A DNA stretch of 64,000 bases. Origin: Nocardioides sp. LHD-245. Its GTDB lineage: Bacteria > Actinomycetota > Actinomycetes > Propionibacteriales > Nocardioidaceae. Of the stretch, positions 8,789-17,040 are shown one piece after another (within the stretch, counting starts at the first letter, position 1; every line of letters begins with the position of its first letter). Both the position numbers and the translations under genes were made by a program. The stretch covers positions 186,001 through 250,000 of the forward strand of contig NZ_JAVFWN010000004.1 in NCBI RefSeq assembly GCF_030929495.1, written 5' to 3'. The notes under the pieces were generated by a model, which saw only the letters and a list, made by a program, of their open reading frames with translations, searched no databases and was not told where the DNA came from.

Positions 8789-10297
8789 ATGACGAACCGT
8801 GCTGAAGACTTCTCCCTCGCTGACGCCCTGCGTGCCACCGAGGGCTGGGACGACCCCGACACCGAATTCGACGACTTCGAGTCCGGCTACGCCGACACGC
8901 CCGCAGGCGACGTGGACGCCGGCGCGGACCTGACCACCGGCGACCTCGACCTGGTCGAGCGCCACGAGCTGCGCCGGGTCGCCGGCCTGCGCACCGAGCT
9001 CGAGGACATCACCGAGGTCGAGTACCGCCAGCTCCGCCTGGAGCGCGTGGTCCTCGTCGGCGTGTGGACCGGCGGCGCCATCAGCGAGATCGAGAACGCG
9101 ATGGCCGAGCTGGCCCTGCTCGCCGAGACCGCGGGCTCGGAGGTGCTCGACGCGATCTACCAGCGCCGCACCTTCCCCGACCCCGCGACCTACATCGGTC
9201 GCGGCAAGGTCGACGCGCTGCGCGAGATCGTGCAGGCCACCGGCGCCGACACCGTGATCTGCGACGGCGAGCTCGCCCCCTCGCAGCTGCGCAACCTCGA
9301 GGACAGGGTCAAGGTCAAGGTCGTCGACCGGACCGCGCTCATCCTCGACATCTTCGCGCAGCACGCGAAGTCCAAGGAGGGCCAGGCCCAGGTCGAGCTG
9401 GCGCAGCTCAGCTACATGAAGCAGCGCCTGCGCGGCTGGGGTGGCAACCTCTCCCGCCAGGCCGGTGGCCGGGTCGGCGCCGACGGCGGCGGCATCGGCG
9501 GCCGTGGCCCCGGTGAGACCAAGATCGAGACCGACCGCCGCCGGATCAACGACAAGATCGCCAAGCTCCGCCGCGACCTCAAGGTCATGAAGGGCACCCG
9601 CGACACCAAGCGCCAGGAGCGCCGCCGCAACGAGATCCCCTCGGTCGCCATCGCCGGCTACACCAACGCCGGCAAGTCCTCGCTGCTCAACCGCCTCACC
9701 GGCGCCGGCGTGCTCGTCGAGGATGCCCTGTTCGCGACGCTCGACCCGACCACCCGGCGTACCTCCACCGCGGACGGCCGCGTCTACACGATGAGCGACA
9801 CGGTCGGCTTCGTCCGGCACCTCCCGCACCAGCTCGTCGAGGCGTTCCGCTCGACCCTGGAGGAGGTGGCCGACGCCGACCTGATCGTCCACGTCGTCGA
9901 CGGCTCGCACCCCGACCCCGAGGGCCAGCTGGCCGCGGTCCGGGAGGTGCTGACCGAGATCGGTGCGACCGACGTCCCCGAGCTGGTCGTGGTCAACAAG
10001 ATCGACGCGGCCGACCCGGTCGTCGTCGACCGCGTGCTGCGCCGCGAGCCGCACTCTGTCGCGGTCTCGGCGCGCACCGGCGAGGGGATCGCCGAGGCGA
10101 TCGCCGCGGTCGAGGGCGAGCTCCCGCGCCCGCGGGTCGAGTTCACCGCGCTCGTGCCCTACGCGCGCGGTGACCTGATCGACCGGATCCACAAGGACGG
10201 CGAGATCGGCACCCTCGAGCACACCGCCGACGGCACCCGGATCACCGGCCGGGCCACCGAGGCACTGGCCGGCGAGCTCGCTGCCTACGCGGTCTGA
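8789..10297 (+). CDS. hflX: ribosome-associated GTPase HflX
   Basis: HflX is a GTPase that binds the 50S subunit and splits stalled ribosomes during stress. The 502-residue protein has an acidic N-terminal extension (about 1-70, rich in Asp and Glu) before the HflX N-terminal domain (VVLVGVWTGG onwards). A Gly-rich linker contains GGRGPGETKIETDRRRI, a hallmark of HflX. The G domain has G1 GYTNAGKSS, G3 DTVGF and G4 NKID. The ATG at 8789 is the first plausible start; a TACTCT box lies 11 bases before it. It is followed by a 14-bp inverted repeat. Confidence 0.96.
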   Translation: MTNRAEDFSLADALRATEGWDDPDTEFDDFESGYADTPAGDVDAGADLTTGDLDLVERHELRRVAGLRTELEDITEVEYRQLRLERVVLVGVWTGGAISEIENAMAELALLAETAGSEVLDAIYQRRTFPDPATYIGRGKVDALREIVQATGADTVICDGELAPSQLRNLEDRVKVKVVDRTALILDIFAQHAKSKEGQAQVELAQLSYMKQRLRGWGGNLSRQAGGRVGADGGGIGGRGPGETKIETDRRRINDKIAKLRRDLKVMKGTRDTKRQERRRNEIPSVAIAGYTNAGKSSLLNRLTGAGVLVEDALFATLDPTTRRTSTADGRVYTMSDTVGFVRHLPHQLVEAFRSTLEEVADADLIVHVVDGSHPDPEGQLAAVREVLTEIGATDVPELVVVNKIDAADPVVVDRVLRREPHSVAVSARTGEGIAEAIAAVEGELPRPRVEFTALVPYARGDLIDRIHKDGEIGTLEHTADGTRITGRATEALAGELAAYAV

Positions 10298-10309
10298 GGC
10301 CGGCCTCCT

Positions 10310-10372
10310 CGTCGTACCGGACAATTCGGTTGCGATTTCGCCAATTCGGCTACTCCGATGTCCGGTACGACG
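10310..10372 (+). repeat. 14-bp perfect inverted repeat with 35-bp spacer between hflX and the SGNH hydrolase
   Basis: The left arm CGTCGTACCGGACA is at 10310-10323 and the right arm TGTCCGGTACGACG at 10359-10372. The spacer contains two direct copies of CAATTCGG (10322-10329 and 10342-10349). No T-run follows. The right arm covers an ATG at 10358, which is one reason to prefer the GTG at 10385 as the start of the next gene. It may be a regulator binding site or a terminator. Confidence 0.6.
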
Positions 10373-10384
10373 GATGATCCCGGC

Positions 10385-11092
10385 GTGACCCGGCACCGAC
10401 TCCTCCTCGGCCTGCTCGCGCTCGTCCTCACCGCCGTGGTGAGCACGACGCTGCTGGCCCGCGCCGGCGCCCGGACGGACCCGTGCGTCGCCCGGGGCGA
10501 GCGGGCCGAGGTGCGGGCCGCGCTGGTCACGGGTGCGGGCGCCCGGGTCCTGGTGATCGGCGACTCCTACTCCGTCGGCGCCGGCGCGCGTCCGGAGGAG
10601 TCGTGGCCGGTCCGGCTGCCCGGCCGGGTCCGCGTCGACGGCTTCTCCGGCAGCGGGTTCAGCGTCGGCGCCAGCCCGTGCGGCGACGTCTCCTACGGCA
10701 CCCGGGCGCGGGCCTCGGTGGCCACGCCCGCCGAGGCCGGTGCCGAGGAGGGGGCCGAGGAGAGGGCCGACCTGCTCGTCGTCGAGGGCGGCCTCAACGA
10801 CGCCGACCAGCCCCGCGCCGACCTGGAAGCAGGGTTCGTCCGGCTGATGGAGGTGCTCGCCGGGCGGCAGGTGCTGGTCGTGGGACCGCCGCCCGCACCC
10901 CGCCTCCGGTACGACGACGTGGCGGCCGTCGACGCGACGCTGGCCCGGCTCGCGGCGGGGCACGGGGCGGCGTACCTGTCGATGCTCGACGTCGAGCTGA
11001 CCTACACCGAGGACCGACTGCACCCCGACGCGGCCGGCCACCGGGTGTTCGGCGACCGGGTCGCGACCCGGGTCCGGGAACTCCTGCGGTGA
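10385..11092 (+). CDS. SGNH/GDSL-type hydrolase, membrane-anchored or secreted
   Basis: The product (235 residues from GTG 10385) begins with a hydrophobic signal or anchor (LLLGLLALVLTAVVSTTLLA). The catalytic domain has the GDS block VIGDSYSVGAG with the nucleophilic Ser, Asn in block III (VEGGLNDAD) and the C-terminal Asp/His pair in EDRLHPDAAGH. SGNH enzymes are esterases, lipases or O-acetyl esterases; the substrate is not evident, and outside the membrane it could act on wall polysaccharides or lipids. ATG 10358 in the same frame lies inside an inverted repeat and is less likely. A GATGAT sequence lies six bases before the GTG. Confidence 0.83.
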   Translation: MTRHRLLLGLLALVLTAVVSTTLLARAGARTDPCVARGERAEVRAALVTGAGARVLVIGDSYSVGAGARPEESWPVRLPGRVRVDGFSGSGFSVGASPCGDVSYGTRARASVATPAEAGAEEGAEERADLLVVEGGLNDADQPRADLEAGFVRLMEVLAGRQVLVVGPPPAPRLRYDDVAAVDATLARLAAGHGAAYLSMLDVELTYTEDRLHPDAAGHRVFGDRVATRVRELLR

Positions 11093-11130
11093 GCTGTGGA
11101 GGGGCGCGCAAGGACGTCGGCGCGACCCTC

Positions 11131-11136
11131 TAGGGT
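11131..11136 (+). promoter_or_regulatory. probable -10 box (TAGGGT) of the dinG-like gene
   Basis: TAGGGT ends six bases before the GTG start at 11143, the leaderless spacing seen repeatedly in this window. No SOS box is visible here. Confidence 0.45.
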
Positions 11137-11142
11137 TCTGCG

Positions 11143-13158
11143 GTGACCACCACCGCAGACGACCGGACGTCCCCGGTCCGCGACCTGCTCGCGACGGCGG
11201 TGGAGGCCCTCGGCGGCCGGCGCCGCGACGGCCAGGTGGCGATGGCCGAGGCCGTCGCCGACGCCTTCGCCGGCAAGGAGCACCTCCTCGTCCAGGCCGG
11301 CACCGGCACCGGCAAGTCCCTGGGCTATCTCGTCCCGGCCCTGCTGCACGACCAGCGGGTCGTCATCGCCACCGCGACCCTCGCCCTCCAGCACCAGCTG
11401 GTCGAGCGCGACCTGCCGCGGCTGGTCGAGGCGGTCGGCACCGTCCCCGGCGTCGACGCGTCGTACGCCGTGCTCAAGGGCCGGTCCAACTACGCCTGCC
11501 TGCACCGGGTTCGCGAGGGCGCGCCCGACGACCAGGGCGAGCTGATCCAGGCCGAGGACGCCATGGGCGCGCTGGGCCGCAAGGTGCTCGCGCTGCGCGA
11601 TTGGGCGGAGAAGGCCGCCGAGGACCGCCGCGGCACCGGTGAGCGCGACGACGCGCCCCGTCACACCGACAAGGAGTGGCGCCAGATCAGCGTGACGGCC
11701 CGCGAGTGCCTCGGCGCGAGCAAGTGCCCGTTCGGCGAGGAGTGCTTCGCCGAGCGGGCCAAGGAGAAGGCCCAGAAGTCGCACCTCATCGTCACCAACC
11801 ACTCGCTGCTCGCCATCGACGCCATCGAGGGCATCCCGATGATCCCGGACTACGACGCCGTGGTGATCGACGAGGCCCACGAGCTCGCCGGCCGGGTCAC
11901 CCAGGCTGCCACCGACGAGCTGTGGGCCGCGGAGGTCGAGCGGGCCGCCCGGCGCAGCATCCGCCACGTCGAGGGCGACGAGGCCGAGGACCTCGCCGAC
12001 GCGGCCGACGCGCTGCGGGCCGCGGTCACCGACGCCCCGGCCGGCCGTTTCGACCAGGTCCCCGAGGCGCTCGCCGACGCGCTCGTCCTGGTCCGCGACG
12101 CCGCCCGCGCCTGCGCCGGCGCCTTCCCCAAGACGGAGACCGGCAGCGAGCCCGACGCGGCCATGACCCAGGCCAAGGGCATGGTCCAGGAGGTGTTCGC
12201 CACCGCGGAGCGGATGGCCGCCAACTCCGAGGCAGACGTGCTCTGGCGCACCGAGGGCACCGACCGGATCCCACCGATGCTGTGCATCGCGCCGCTCCAA
12301 GTCTGGGGCCAGATGCGCGACAAGCTGCTGGCCGACAACACCGTCGTGCTCACCTCCGCCACGCTCATGCTCGGCGGTGACTTCGCGACGGTGGCGGGCT
12401 CGGTCGGCCTGAAGCCGTCGGAGAGGACCGACGGCCCGGGCTCCGGCCCGCGTGGCGACGTACCCGACGACGCGCAGCCGTGGCGCGGCCTCGACGTCGG
12501 CAGCCCGTTCGACTACGCGAAGCAGGGGATCCTGTACGTCGCCCGCCACCTGCCTCCGCCCGGCCGCGACGGCCTCGGCCCCGCCCAGCTCGACGAGATC
12601 ACCGAGCTCGTCGACCGGGCCGACGGCCGCACGCTCGGTCTCTTCTCCAGCCGCCGGGCCGCCGAGGCCGCGGCCGAGCACGTGCGCAAGGCGCTGCCCC
12701 ACCTCACCACGCTCGCGCAGGGGGAGGCCCAGCTGCCCGAGCTGGCCCGCCAGTTCGTGGAGGACCCGCACACCTGCCTGTTCGGCACCCTCGGCCTGTG
12801 GCAGGGTCTCGACGTCCCCGGCGACACCTGCCAGCTGGTGATCATCGACCGGATCCCGTTCCCGCGGCCCGACGACCCGCTGATGAGCGCGCGCCAGAAG
12901 GCGGCCGACCAGGCCGGCGGCAACGGCTTCATGCAGGTCGCCGCCACCCACGCGGCGCTGCTGCTGGCGCAGGGGAGCGGGCGCCTGATCCGCACCACCG
13001 AGGATCGCGGCGTCGTCGCCGTCCTCGACCCGCGGCTGGTGACCGCCCGCTACGGCTCGTTCCTCAAGGCCAGCCTGCCGCCCATGTGGTCGACGACCGA
13101 CCCCAGGGTGGTGCGCCAGGCGCTCAGCCGGCTCAGCGCCCGACCCGTCGCAGATTGA
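11143..13158 (+). CDS. DinG-like ATP-dependent DNA helicase (XPD family)
   Basis: This 671-residue superfamily 2 helicase has Walker A QAGTGTGKS (about 51-59), the DEAH box VIDEAHELAG, and C-terminal helicase motifs including LFSSRRAAE, FGTLGLWQGLDVPG and QGSGRLIR. Four cysteines between motifs Ia and II (NYACLHR, then ECLGASKCPFGEEC) match the iron-sulfur cluster of the XPD/DinG family. These helicases unwind 5' to 3' and remove R-loops and G-quadruplexes. In E. coli dinG is SOS-induced, but I see no LexA box here. The stop codon lies inside the first copy of a repeat element shared with the convergent gene downstream. Confidence 0.92.
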   Translation: MTTTADDRTSPVRDLLATAVEALGGRRRDGQVAMAEAVADAFAGKEHLLVQAGTGTGKSLGYLVPALLHDQRVVIATATLALQHQLVERDLPRLVEAVGTVPGVDASYAVLKGRSNYACLHRVREGAPDDQGELIQAEDAMGALGRKVLALRDWAEKAAEDRRGTGERDDAPRHTDKEWRQISVTARECLGASKCPFGEECFAERAKEKAQKSHLIVTNHSLLAIDAIEGIPMIPDYDAVVIDEAHELAGRVTQAATDELWAAEVERAARRSIRHVEGDEAEDLADAADALRAAVTDAPAGRFDQVPEALADALVLVRDAARACAGAFPKTETGSEPDAAMTQAKGMVQEVFATAERMAANSEADVLWRTEGTDRIPPMLCIAPLQVWGQMRDKLLADNTVVLTSATLMLGGDFATVAGSVGLKPSERTDGPGSGPRGDVPDDAQPWRGLDVGSPFDYAKQGILYVARHLPPPGRDGLGPAQLDEITELVDRADGRTLGLFSSRRAAEAAAEHVRKALPHLTTLAQGEAQLPELARQFVEDPHTCLFGTLGLWQGLDVPGDTCQLVIIDRIPFPRPDDPLMSARQKAADQAGGNGFMQVAATHAALLLAQGSGRLIRTTEDRGVVAVLDPRLVTARYGSFLKASLPPMWSTTDPRVVRQALSRLSARPVAD

Positions 13159-13173
13159 ACCCGGAATGACGCC

Positions 13174-13219
13174 GACCCGGCGCAGATTGAACTTCGAGAA
13201 GTTCAATCTGCGCCGGGTC
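13174..13219. terminator. bidirectional 22-bp hairpin between convergent genes
   Basis: The left arm (13174-13195, starting GACCCGGCGCAGATTGAAC) is a perfect inverted repeat of the right arm (13198-13219), leaving a nominal 2-base loop. Two more imperfect copies flank it: one at about 13141-13158 carrying the stop of the helicase gene and one at about 13229-13252 carrying the stop of the metalloprotease gene. It probably terminates both convergent transcripts. Confidence 0.75.
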
Positions 13220-13249
13220 GACGCGATCTGAGATTCAGTCTGCGCCGGG

Positions 13250-14821
13250 TCAGCGCACCACGCGGGCACTCACGGACGCCTTGGCATCCTTCTTGCCGGC
13301 GTTGGCCAGCGTGACCTCGACCCACTTCACCTTCTTGCCGAAGGCGAAGGCCTTGGTCTTGTCGCCCTTGCGGTTGATCTTGACCATCTTGGTGACGGGC
13401 GTCTTGCCCTTCTTCTTGATGGTCACCATGACGTATCCGCCCTTCTTACGCTTGGGGACGTCGACATGGATGCGCACCCGCGCCTTGCCGGACACCTTCG
13501 ACTTGAAGCGGATGGTGCGTGAGGCGAGGTGGTTGAGCGAGGTGCGGTCGGAGAACGAGCGCCGCGAGTTCGTCAGCTTCACTCCGCGCCAGAGCCGGGC
13601 CCGCATGTAGGCGGCGCCCTCGGCGTAGTTCAGCGCCGGCTGCCGGTTGGCCGCGGCGAACCGGCCGAACTGCGTGCGCAGATCCGTGCCGCGCGCGGCC
13701 AGGGCGGCGCCGATCGCCTGGCGGGCGTTCGGGGCACCGGCCGCCAGCTCCCAGATGTCGTGGACGATGACCGGCATGCCGCCGGGGCCGTTGACGGCCG
13801 GGAAGCGCTCGCTGAGGTACTTGAAGAAGATCCACGCACCGTACGGCGCCAGGCCCCGCTGGTAGTCCATCGACTGGGCCGGCTGTCCCAGCGGGCCGCC
13901 CTTGAGGTACTGGCGGTTGTCGTTGATGTCGGTGTAGATCTCGTCCTCGGCCCAGGTCGCCGTGGCCTCGAGCAGCCAGGTCTCCTCGTTGACGTCGTAG
14001 GCGAACTGGACGGCGTGGAAGTACTCGTGGGCGGCCGTGACCTGGAGGTTCGCGAGCGGACCGGGCACGGCGCCGTACTCGGCGTAGTTGTTGTCGAGGA
14101 CGCAGTACGCCGGGGCGGTGACGTGCCCGGAGACGCGCTGGTCGGTCGTGCAGTAGCCGTACAGACCCCGCGAGCCGAGGTCGGCGAGGTAGACGTCGAA
14201 GAGGTTGGTGCCCCCACCGTTGACGCCGTCGCCGACGGGCGCGCGGTAGCCCGCGGCGGCGTACCGGCTGGCGACGTTGTTCATCACTGAGAGCACCGCG
14301 TTGACGTAGGGCGGGGTGGCCGCGTCGGCGGTGCCGGTGACGTAGTGGACGCAGATGCCGCCGCCGCAGACCGGGGCGGCCTCGCCCATCGTGTAGCAGG
14401 GCAGCCCGGATCCGGGCGTGCACTCGATCCCGCCGCTGCCGGGCGGCGGGCGGTGGGCGGTGCTGGGCCGCGCGAGCAGCCGGGCCGCGTCCTCCTGCAG
14501 GCTCGGCGGCAGGTCCTCGCGCGTGACGGCCAGGTCGCGCAGCGCCATGGTCAGGTCCGCGCTGTCGGCCGTGGCCGGCGTCGCGGACGGGGCCGGTTCG
14601 ATCAGCTCCTGGACCTTCTCCAGCGCCTGCTCGGCCAGCTCCTGCGCGACCGGGTCGTCGGCCGCGACCACGGGGAGCGGGGCGGCGGCCGGCGCCGCCG
14701 GGGCCGGATCGGCCTGGGCGGCGCCGCCGGACAGCGGCACGATCAGGAGGGCGGCGAGAAGCGCGCCCAGCAGGGTACGGAGGGGCAGCCCGGGGAAGGG
14801 GAGGTGGCTGCGACGAGGCAT
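13250..14821 (-). CDS. secreted putative zinc metalloprotease, MXAN_6640-like
   Basis: The 523-residue protein has a signal peptide (hydrophobic core LRTLLGALLAALLIVPLSGG, about 14-33), an Ala/Pro-rich propeptide-like region (about 37-130) and a catalytic region. The zinc motif HEYFH is at 265-269 in TAAHEYFHAVQFAYD, followed by TATWAEDEIYTDIND, which supplies the downstream acidic residue typical of the MXAN_6640 group. Six cysteines precede the active site. The last about 110 residues form a very Lys/Arg-rich beta domain (PKRKKGGYVMVTIKKKGKT) that may hold the enzyme at the negatively charged wall. It is convergent with the helicase gene and sits next to lexA without an SOS box of its own. 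Confidence 0.8.
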   Translation of the reverse strand: MPRRSHLPFPGLPLRTLLGALLAALLIVPLSGGAAQADPAPAAPAAAPLPVVAADDPVAQELAEQALEKVQELIEPAPSATPATADSADLTMALRDLAVTREDLPPSLQEDAARLLARPSTAHRPPPGSGGIECTPGSGLPCYTMGEAAPVCGGGICVHYVTGTADAATPPYVNAVLSVMNNVASRYAAAGYRAPVGDGVNGGGTNLFDVYLADLGSRGLYGYCTTDQRVSGHVTAPAYCVLDNNYAEYGAVPGPLANLQVTAAHEYFHAVQFAYDVNEETWLLEATATWAEDEIYTDINDNRQYLKGGPLGQPAQSMDYQRGLAPYGAWIFFKYLSERFPAVNGPGGMPVIVHDIWELAAGAPNARQAIGAALAARGTDLRTQFGRFAAANRQPALNYAEGAAYMRARLWRGVKLTNSRRSFSDRTSLNHLASRTIRFKSKVSGKARVRIHVDVPKRKKGGYVMVTIKKKGKTPVTKMVKINRKGDKTKAFAFGKKVKWVEVTLANAGKKDAKASVSARVVR

Positions 14822-14887
14822 CGGGACCGGCCTTAGGTACGGCGACAGGACGTCCTGACCCTATGTCACCGACCAGTCAGGCAAACC

Positions 14888-15637
14888 TCACACCCGCCGG
14901 AGAACCGCCGTGACCTTGCCGAGGATCGTCGCGTTGGTGCCGTCGATCGGCTCGAAGGCCGGGTTGTGGGGGAGCAGCCACACCTGGCCGGCCTTGCGCT
15001 GGAAGGTCTTGACCGTGGCCTCGCCGTCGATCATGGCGGCGACGATCTCGCCGTTCTCGGCCGTGGGCTGCTGGCGGATCACGACGTAGTCGCCGTTGCA
15101 GATCGCGGCCTCGATCATCGACTCGCCACTGACCTCGAGCAGGAACAGCTGGCCGTCGCCGACGAGCTGGCGGGGCAGGGGGAAGACGTCCTCGATCCGC
15201 TCCTCGGCGAGGATCGGGCCGCCGGCGGCGATCCGACCGACCACGGGCACGTTGGCGGGCGCCGGGGCGGCGTCGCCGATCCCCGTCTCGTCGTACGACG
15301 TCTCCTCGGCCGAGCCCATCGCGCGCCGGGCCGCCATCACCTCGGGCAGGAAGACCTCGAGCGCGCGCGGCCGGTTGGGGTCGCGCTTGAGGTAGCCCTT
15401 CTCCTCGAGGGTGCGCAGCTGGTGGGCGACGCTGGAGGTGCTGGTGAGGCCGACGGCCTGACCGATCTCGCGCATGCTCGGCGGGTAGCCGCGCTTCTCG
15501 ATGCTGTCCTTGATGTGGGCCAGGACCCGCTGCTGGCGCGGCGTCAGGCCGGTGGCGTCGGCGGGTCCGTCGGGCAGCTCCGAGACGCTGCTCGCCTGCC
15601 CGGTGACCTTGCGGTCGGTGCCTTTGCGCTCGGCCAT
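14888..15637 (-). CDS. lexA: SOS-response repressor LexA
   Basis: LexA represses DNA-damage genes and cleaves itself when RecA filaments form. The 249-residue protein has an actinobacterial N-terminal extension, the winged helix ([19 protein letters not shown] to [15 protein letters not shown], about 32-83) and the S24 peptidase domain. The cleavage bond is A138-G139 in GRIAAGGPI. The catalytic dyad is S173 in SGESM and K210 in ATVKTF. SOS-like boxes upstream imply autorepression and joint control with the divergent LysM gene. The order lexA, LysM gene, nrdR matches lexA / chiZ (Rv2719c) / nrdR in Mycobacterium. Confidence 0.97.
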   Translation of the reverse strand: MAERKGTDRKVTGQASSVSELPDGPADATGLTPRQQRVLAHIKDSIEKRGYPPSMREIGQAVGLTSTSSVAHQLRTLEEKGYLKRDPNRPRALEVFLPEVMAARRAMGSAEETSYDETGIGDAAPAPANVPVVGRIAAGGPILAEERIEDVFPLPRQLVGDGQLFLLEVSGESMIEAAICNGDYVVIRQQPTAENGEIVAAMIDGEATVKTFQRKAGQVWLLPHNPAFEPIDGTNATILGKVTAVLRRV

Positions 15638-15722
15638 GGGGTGCCCTCCAGATCGGCATCGGATGGTGGGGTCCGCGACGACCGCACCGGTGGCTCGACG
15701 CTAACCGAATCCCCGCGCGCTT

Positions 15723-15738
15723 TCAAACATCTGTTCGA
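15723..15738. promoter_or_regulatory. SOS box (LexA site) TCAAAC-ATCT-GTTCGA
   Basis: One mismatch to the actinobacterial LexA consensus TCGAAC-N4-GTTCGA. It lies 86 bp upstream of the lexA start codon. Confidence 0.75.
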
Positions 15739-15760
15739 ACCGCGTGTCGCGACACGCCGG

Positions 15761-15776
15761 TCGAACGTAGTTTCGA
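15761..15776. promoter_or_regulatory. SOS box (LexA site) TCGAAC-GTAG-TTTCGA
   Basis: One mismatch to TCGAAC-N4-GTTCGA, midway between lexA and the divergent LysM gene. Confidence 0.7.
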
Positions 15777-15812
15777 ACGGATGCTGGATTTCTTCGAACA
15801 CCTGATCTAGTC

Positions 15813-15828
15813 TCGTACACATGTTCGA
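15813..15828. promoter_or_regulatory. SOS box (LexA site) TCGTAC-ACAT-GTTCGA
   Basis: One mismatch to the consensus, 92 bp before the LysM gene start. A weaker partial half-site (TCGAAC at 15794-15799) is nearby. The position suits LexA control of the LysM gene. Confidence 0.7.
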
Positions 15829-15920
15829 TCGAACGCCTGATCGATCACCTTCCGTCGGACCCCCCGCGTAGACAGCACCTGTCCTCGCAAGGCCCACGTC
15901 CACTTCCCCCGGAGGTCACC

Positions 15921-16292
15921 ATGAGCACGATCACCCTCGCCCCCCGCGTCGTCCCCGCCCGCCGCGCGACGAGCACCGTCCGCTCCCGCGGCCAGGTCCG
16001 GCTGACCCGGCGCGGCCGCACGGTCGTCTTCCTGTTGGCGCTCGCCGTCGTCGCCCTGGTCGCCGTCTGGCTGGCCGCCGGCTCGGCCGCGACCCGCGAC
16101 CAGGCCGGTGCGCCACAGGTCGACCTGGTGACCGTCGCTCCGGGTGACACCCTGTGGGACATCGCCAGCGATGTCGCGGTGGGCTCCGGTGACGACGTGC
16201 GCGACGCGATGCGCACCATCCAGCAGCTCAACACCCTCGACGGCAGCGTCGTCTACGTCGGGCAGGAGCTGCGCGTCCCGTCGTCGTCCTGA
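15921..16292 (+). CDS. LysM-domain membrane protein, SOS-induced cell-division-suppressor-like
   Basis: This 123-residue protein has a basic cytoplasmic N terminus (about 1-35), one membrane segment (VVFLLALAVVALVAVWLAAG) and a C-terminal LysM domain (VTVAPGDTLWDIASDV to VYVGQELRVPSSS) that would bind peptidoglycan outside. Size, layout and place next to lexA match Bacillus YneA, Corynebacterium DivS and Mycobacterium ChiZ (Rv2719c), which halt cell division after DNA damage. SOS boxes upstream support LexA control. CCGGAGG seven bases before the ATG is the ribosome binding site. The exact division target is unknown. Confidence 0.85.
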   Translation: MSTITLAPRVVPARRATSTVRSRGQVRLTRRGRTVVFLLALAVVALVAVWLAAGSAATRDQAGAPQVDLVTVAPGDTLWDIASDVAVGSGDDVRDAMRTIQQLNTLDGSVVYVGQELRVPSSS

Positions 16293-16411
16293 CGGGTCGG
16301 CCATGGGCGGGTCGGCCACGGGCCGGCGGCGTCGCGCGGCACCTTCAGAAGCTTCTCCGCTGCCTCGACCCCAGCGGAGATAGGGGCCAGCATTGGCCTT
16401 GGGGAAAATGA

Positions 16412-16450
16412 CGAAGGGCGGGATCCGACCGAACCGGATCCCGCCCTTCG
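16412..16450 (-). terminator. 16-bp rho-independent terminator of the small membrane-protein gene
   Basis: The arms 16412-16427 (CGAAGGGCGGGATCCG) and 16435-16450 are perfect complements around a 7-base loop. Read on the minus strand the stem is followed by TCATTTT, a T-rich tail, directly after the stop at 16455. It may also stop the LysM transcript coming the other way. Confidence 0.8.
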
Positions 16451-16454
16451 CGCG

Positions 16455-16796
16455 TCAGCGTGCGGCGCGCTTGCCGCCCTTGGGGGTGCCGGGGTCGCGC
16501 TTGGGCCGCGGCTCGTGGTGGTGCGCGCTGAGGCCGAGGGCCCGGGACAGGCGGATGGCCAGCATGAAGGTGAGGAAGAGGCAGAGCGTGGCGCCCAGGG
16601 ACGCGACGGCCGCGAGCGCCCAGGCACTGGCCTTGCCGTCGTGCCGGGCGGTGGCGCCGAAGTCGATCGCAGCGATGACGAGGTATCCCCAGGCCACGAT
16701 GGACAGCGTGCCGCCGAGCGCGATCAGCAGCACGTCGATGCGGAATCTCGCCTTCGCTCGATCGCCAGCGCGCTTGCCACCCGTCACGGCGGTCAT
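16455..16796 (-). CDS. small membrane protein with two transmembrane segments, unknown function
   Basis: The product from ATG 16796 has 113 residues: a basic N terminus, two hydrophobic segments (VLLIALGGTLSIVAWGYLVI and ALAAVASLGATLCLFLTFMLAI) and a very basic His/Lys/Arg/Pro-rich tail (HHHEPRPKRDPGTPKGGKR). No family was recognised. An in-frame ATG at 16904 would add 36 residues of non-hydrophobic, Pro/Ser/Thr-rich sequence; neither start has a good Shine-Dalgarno. It lies between the LysM gene and the nrdR promoter, is transcribed away from nrdR, and ends at a strong terminator. Confidence 0.6.
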   Translation of the reverse strand: MTAVTGGKRAGDRAKARFRIDVLLIALGGTLSIVAWGYLVIAAIDFGATARHDGKASAWALAAVASLGATLCLFLTFMLAIRLSRALGLSAHHHEPRPKRDPGTPKGGKRAAR

Positions 16797-16992
16797 TGTT
16801 GCCGATGGGTGGCTGGATTGCCCGGGCAACCCGCCCATCGGGGTCGCGGTGGCGGGTCCGACACGCCCTGTCGGAACGGTTCTCGAGGTGCCTTCGTGTG
16901 CCATGACCTGCGCAAACGCGTCGCCGCGCCGGTCGCCGCCGAACTCCTGTCGAGGCCCGCTTGCATCGATGGTGACCGGGGCGTACGGTTAC

Positions 16993-17040
16993 CACTACAT
17001 CTAGTAGTTACAACGATGTAGTTCTCCACATCTAGTCCAC
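16993..17040 (+). promoter_or_regulatory. pair of NrdR boxes upstream of nrdR-nrdJ
   Basis: The sequence ACATCTAGT occurs twice, centred 31 bp apart (in CACTACATCTAGTAGT at 16993-17008 and CTCCACATCTAGTCCA at 17024-17039). NrdR boxes characteristically occur as pairs spaced by whole helical turns upstream of ribonucleotide reductase genes. The region from 16797 to 17162 has no gene; besides these boxes it holds the DnaA-like sites listed next. Confidence 0.75.

Noticed and set aside
8771..11041. Long minus-strand open frame opposite hflX and the SGNH hydrolase
   Set aside because: Same effect. The plus strand carries clear GTPase and hydrolase motifs, and the minus frame shows none.
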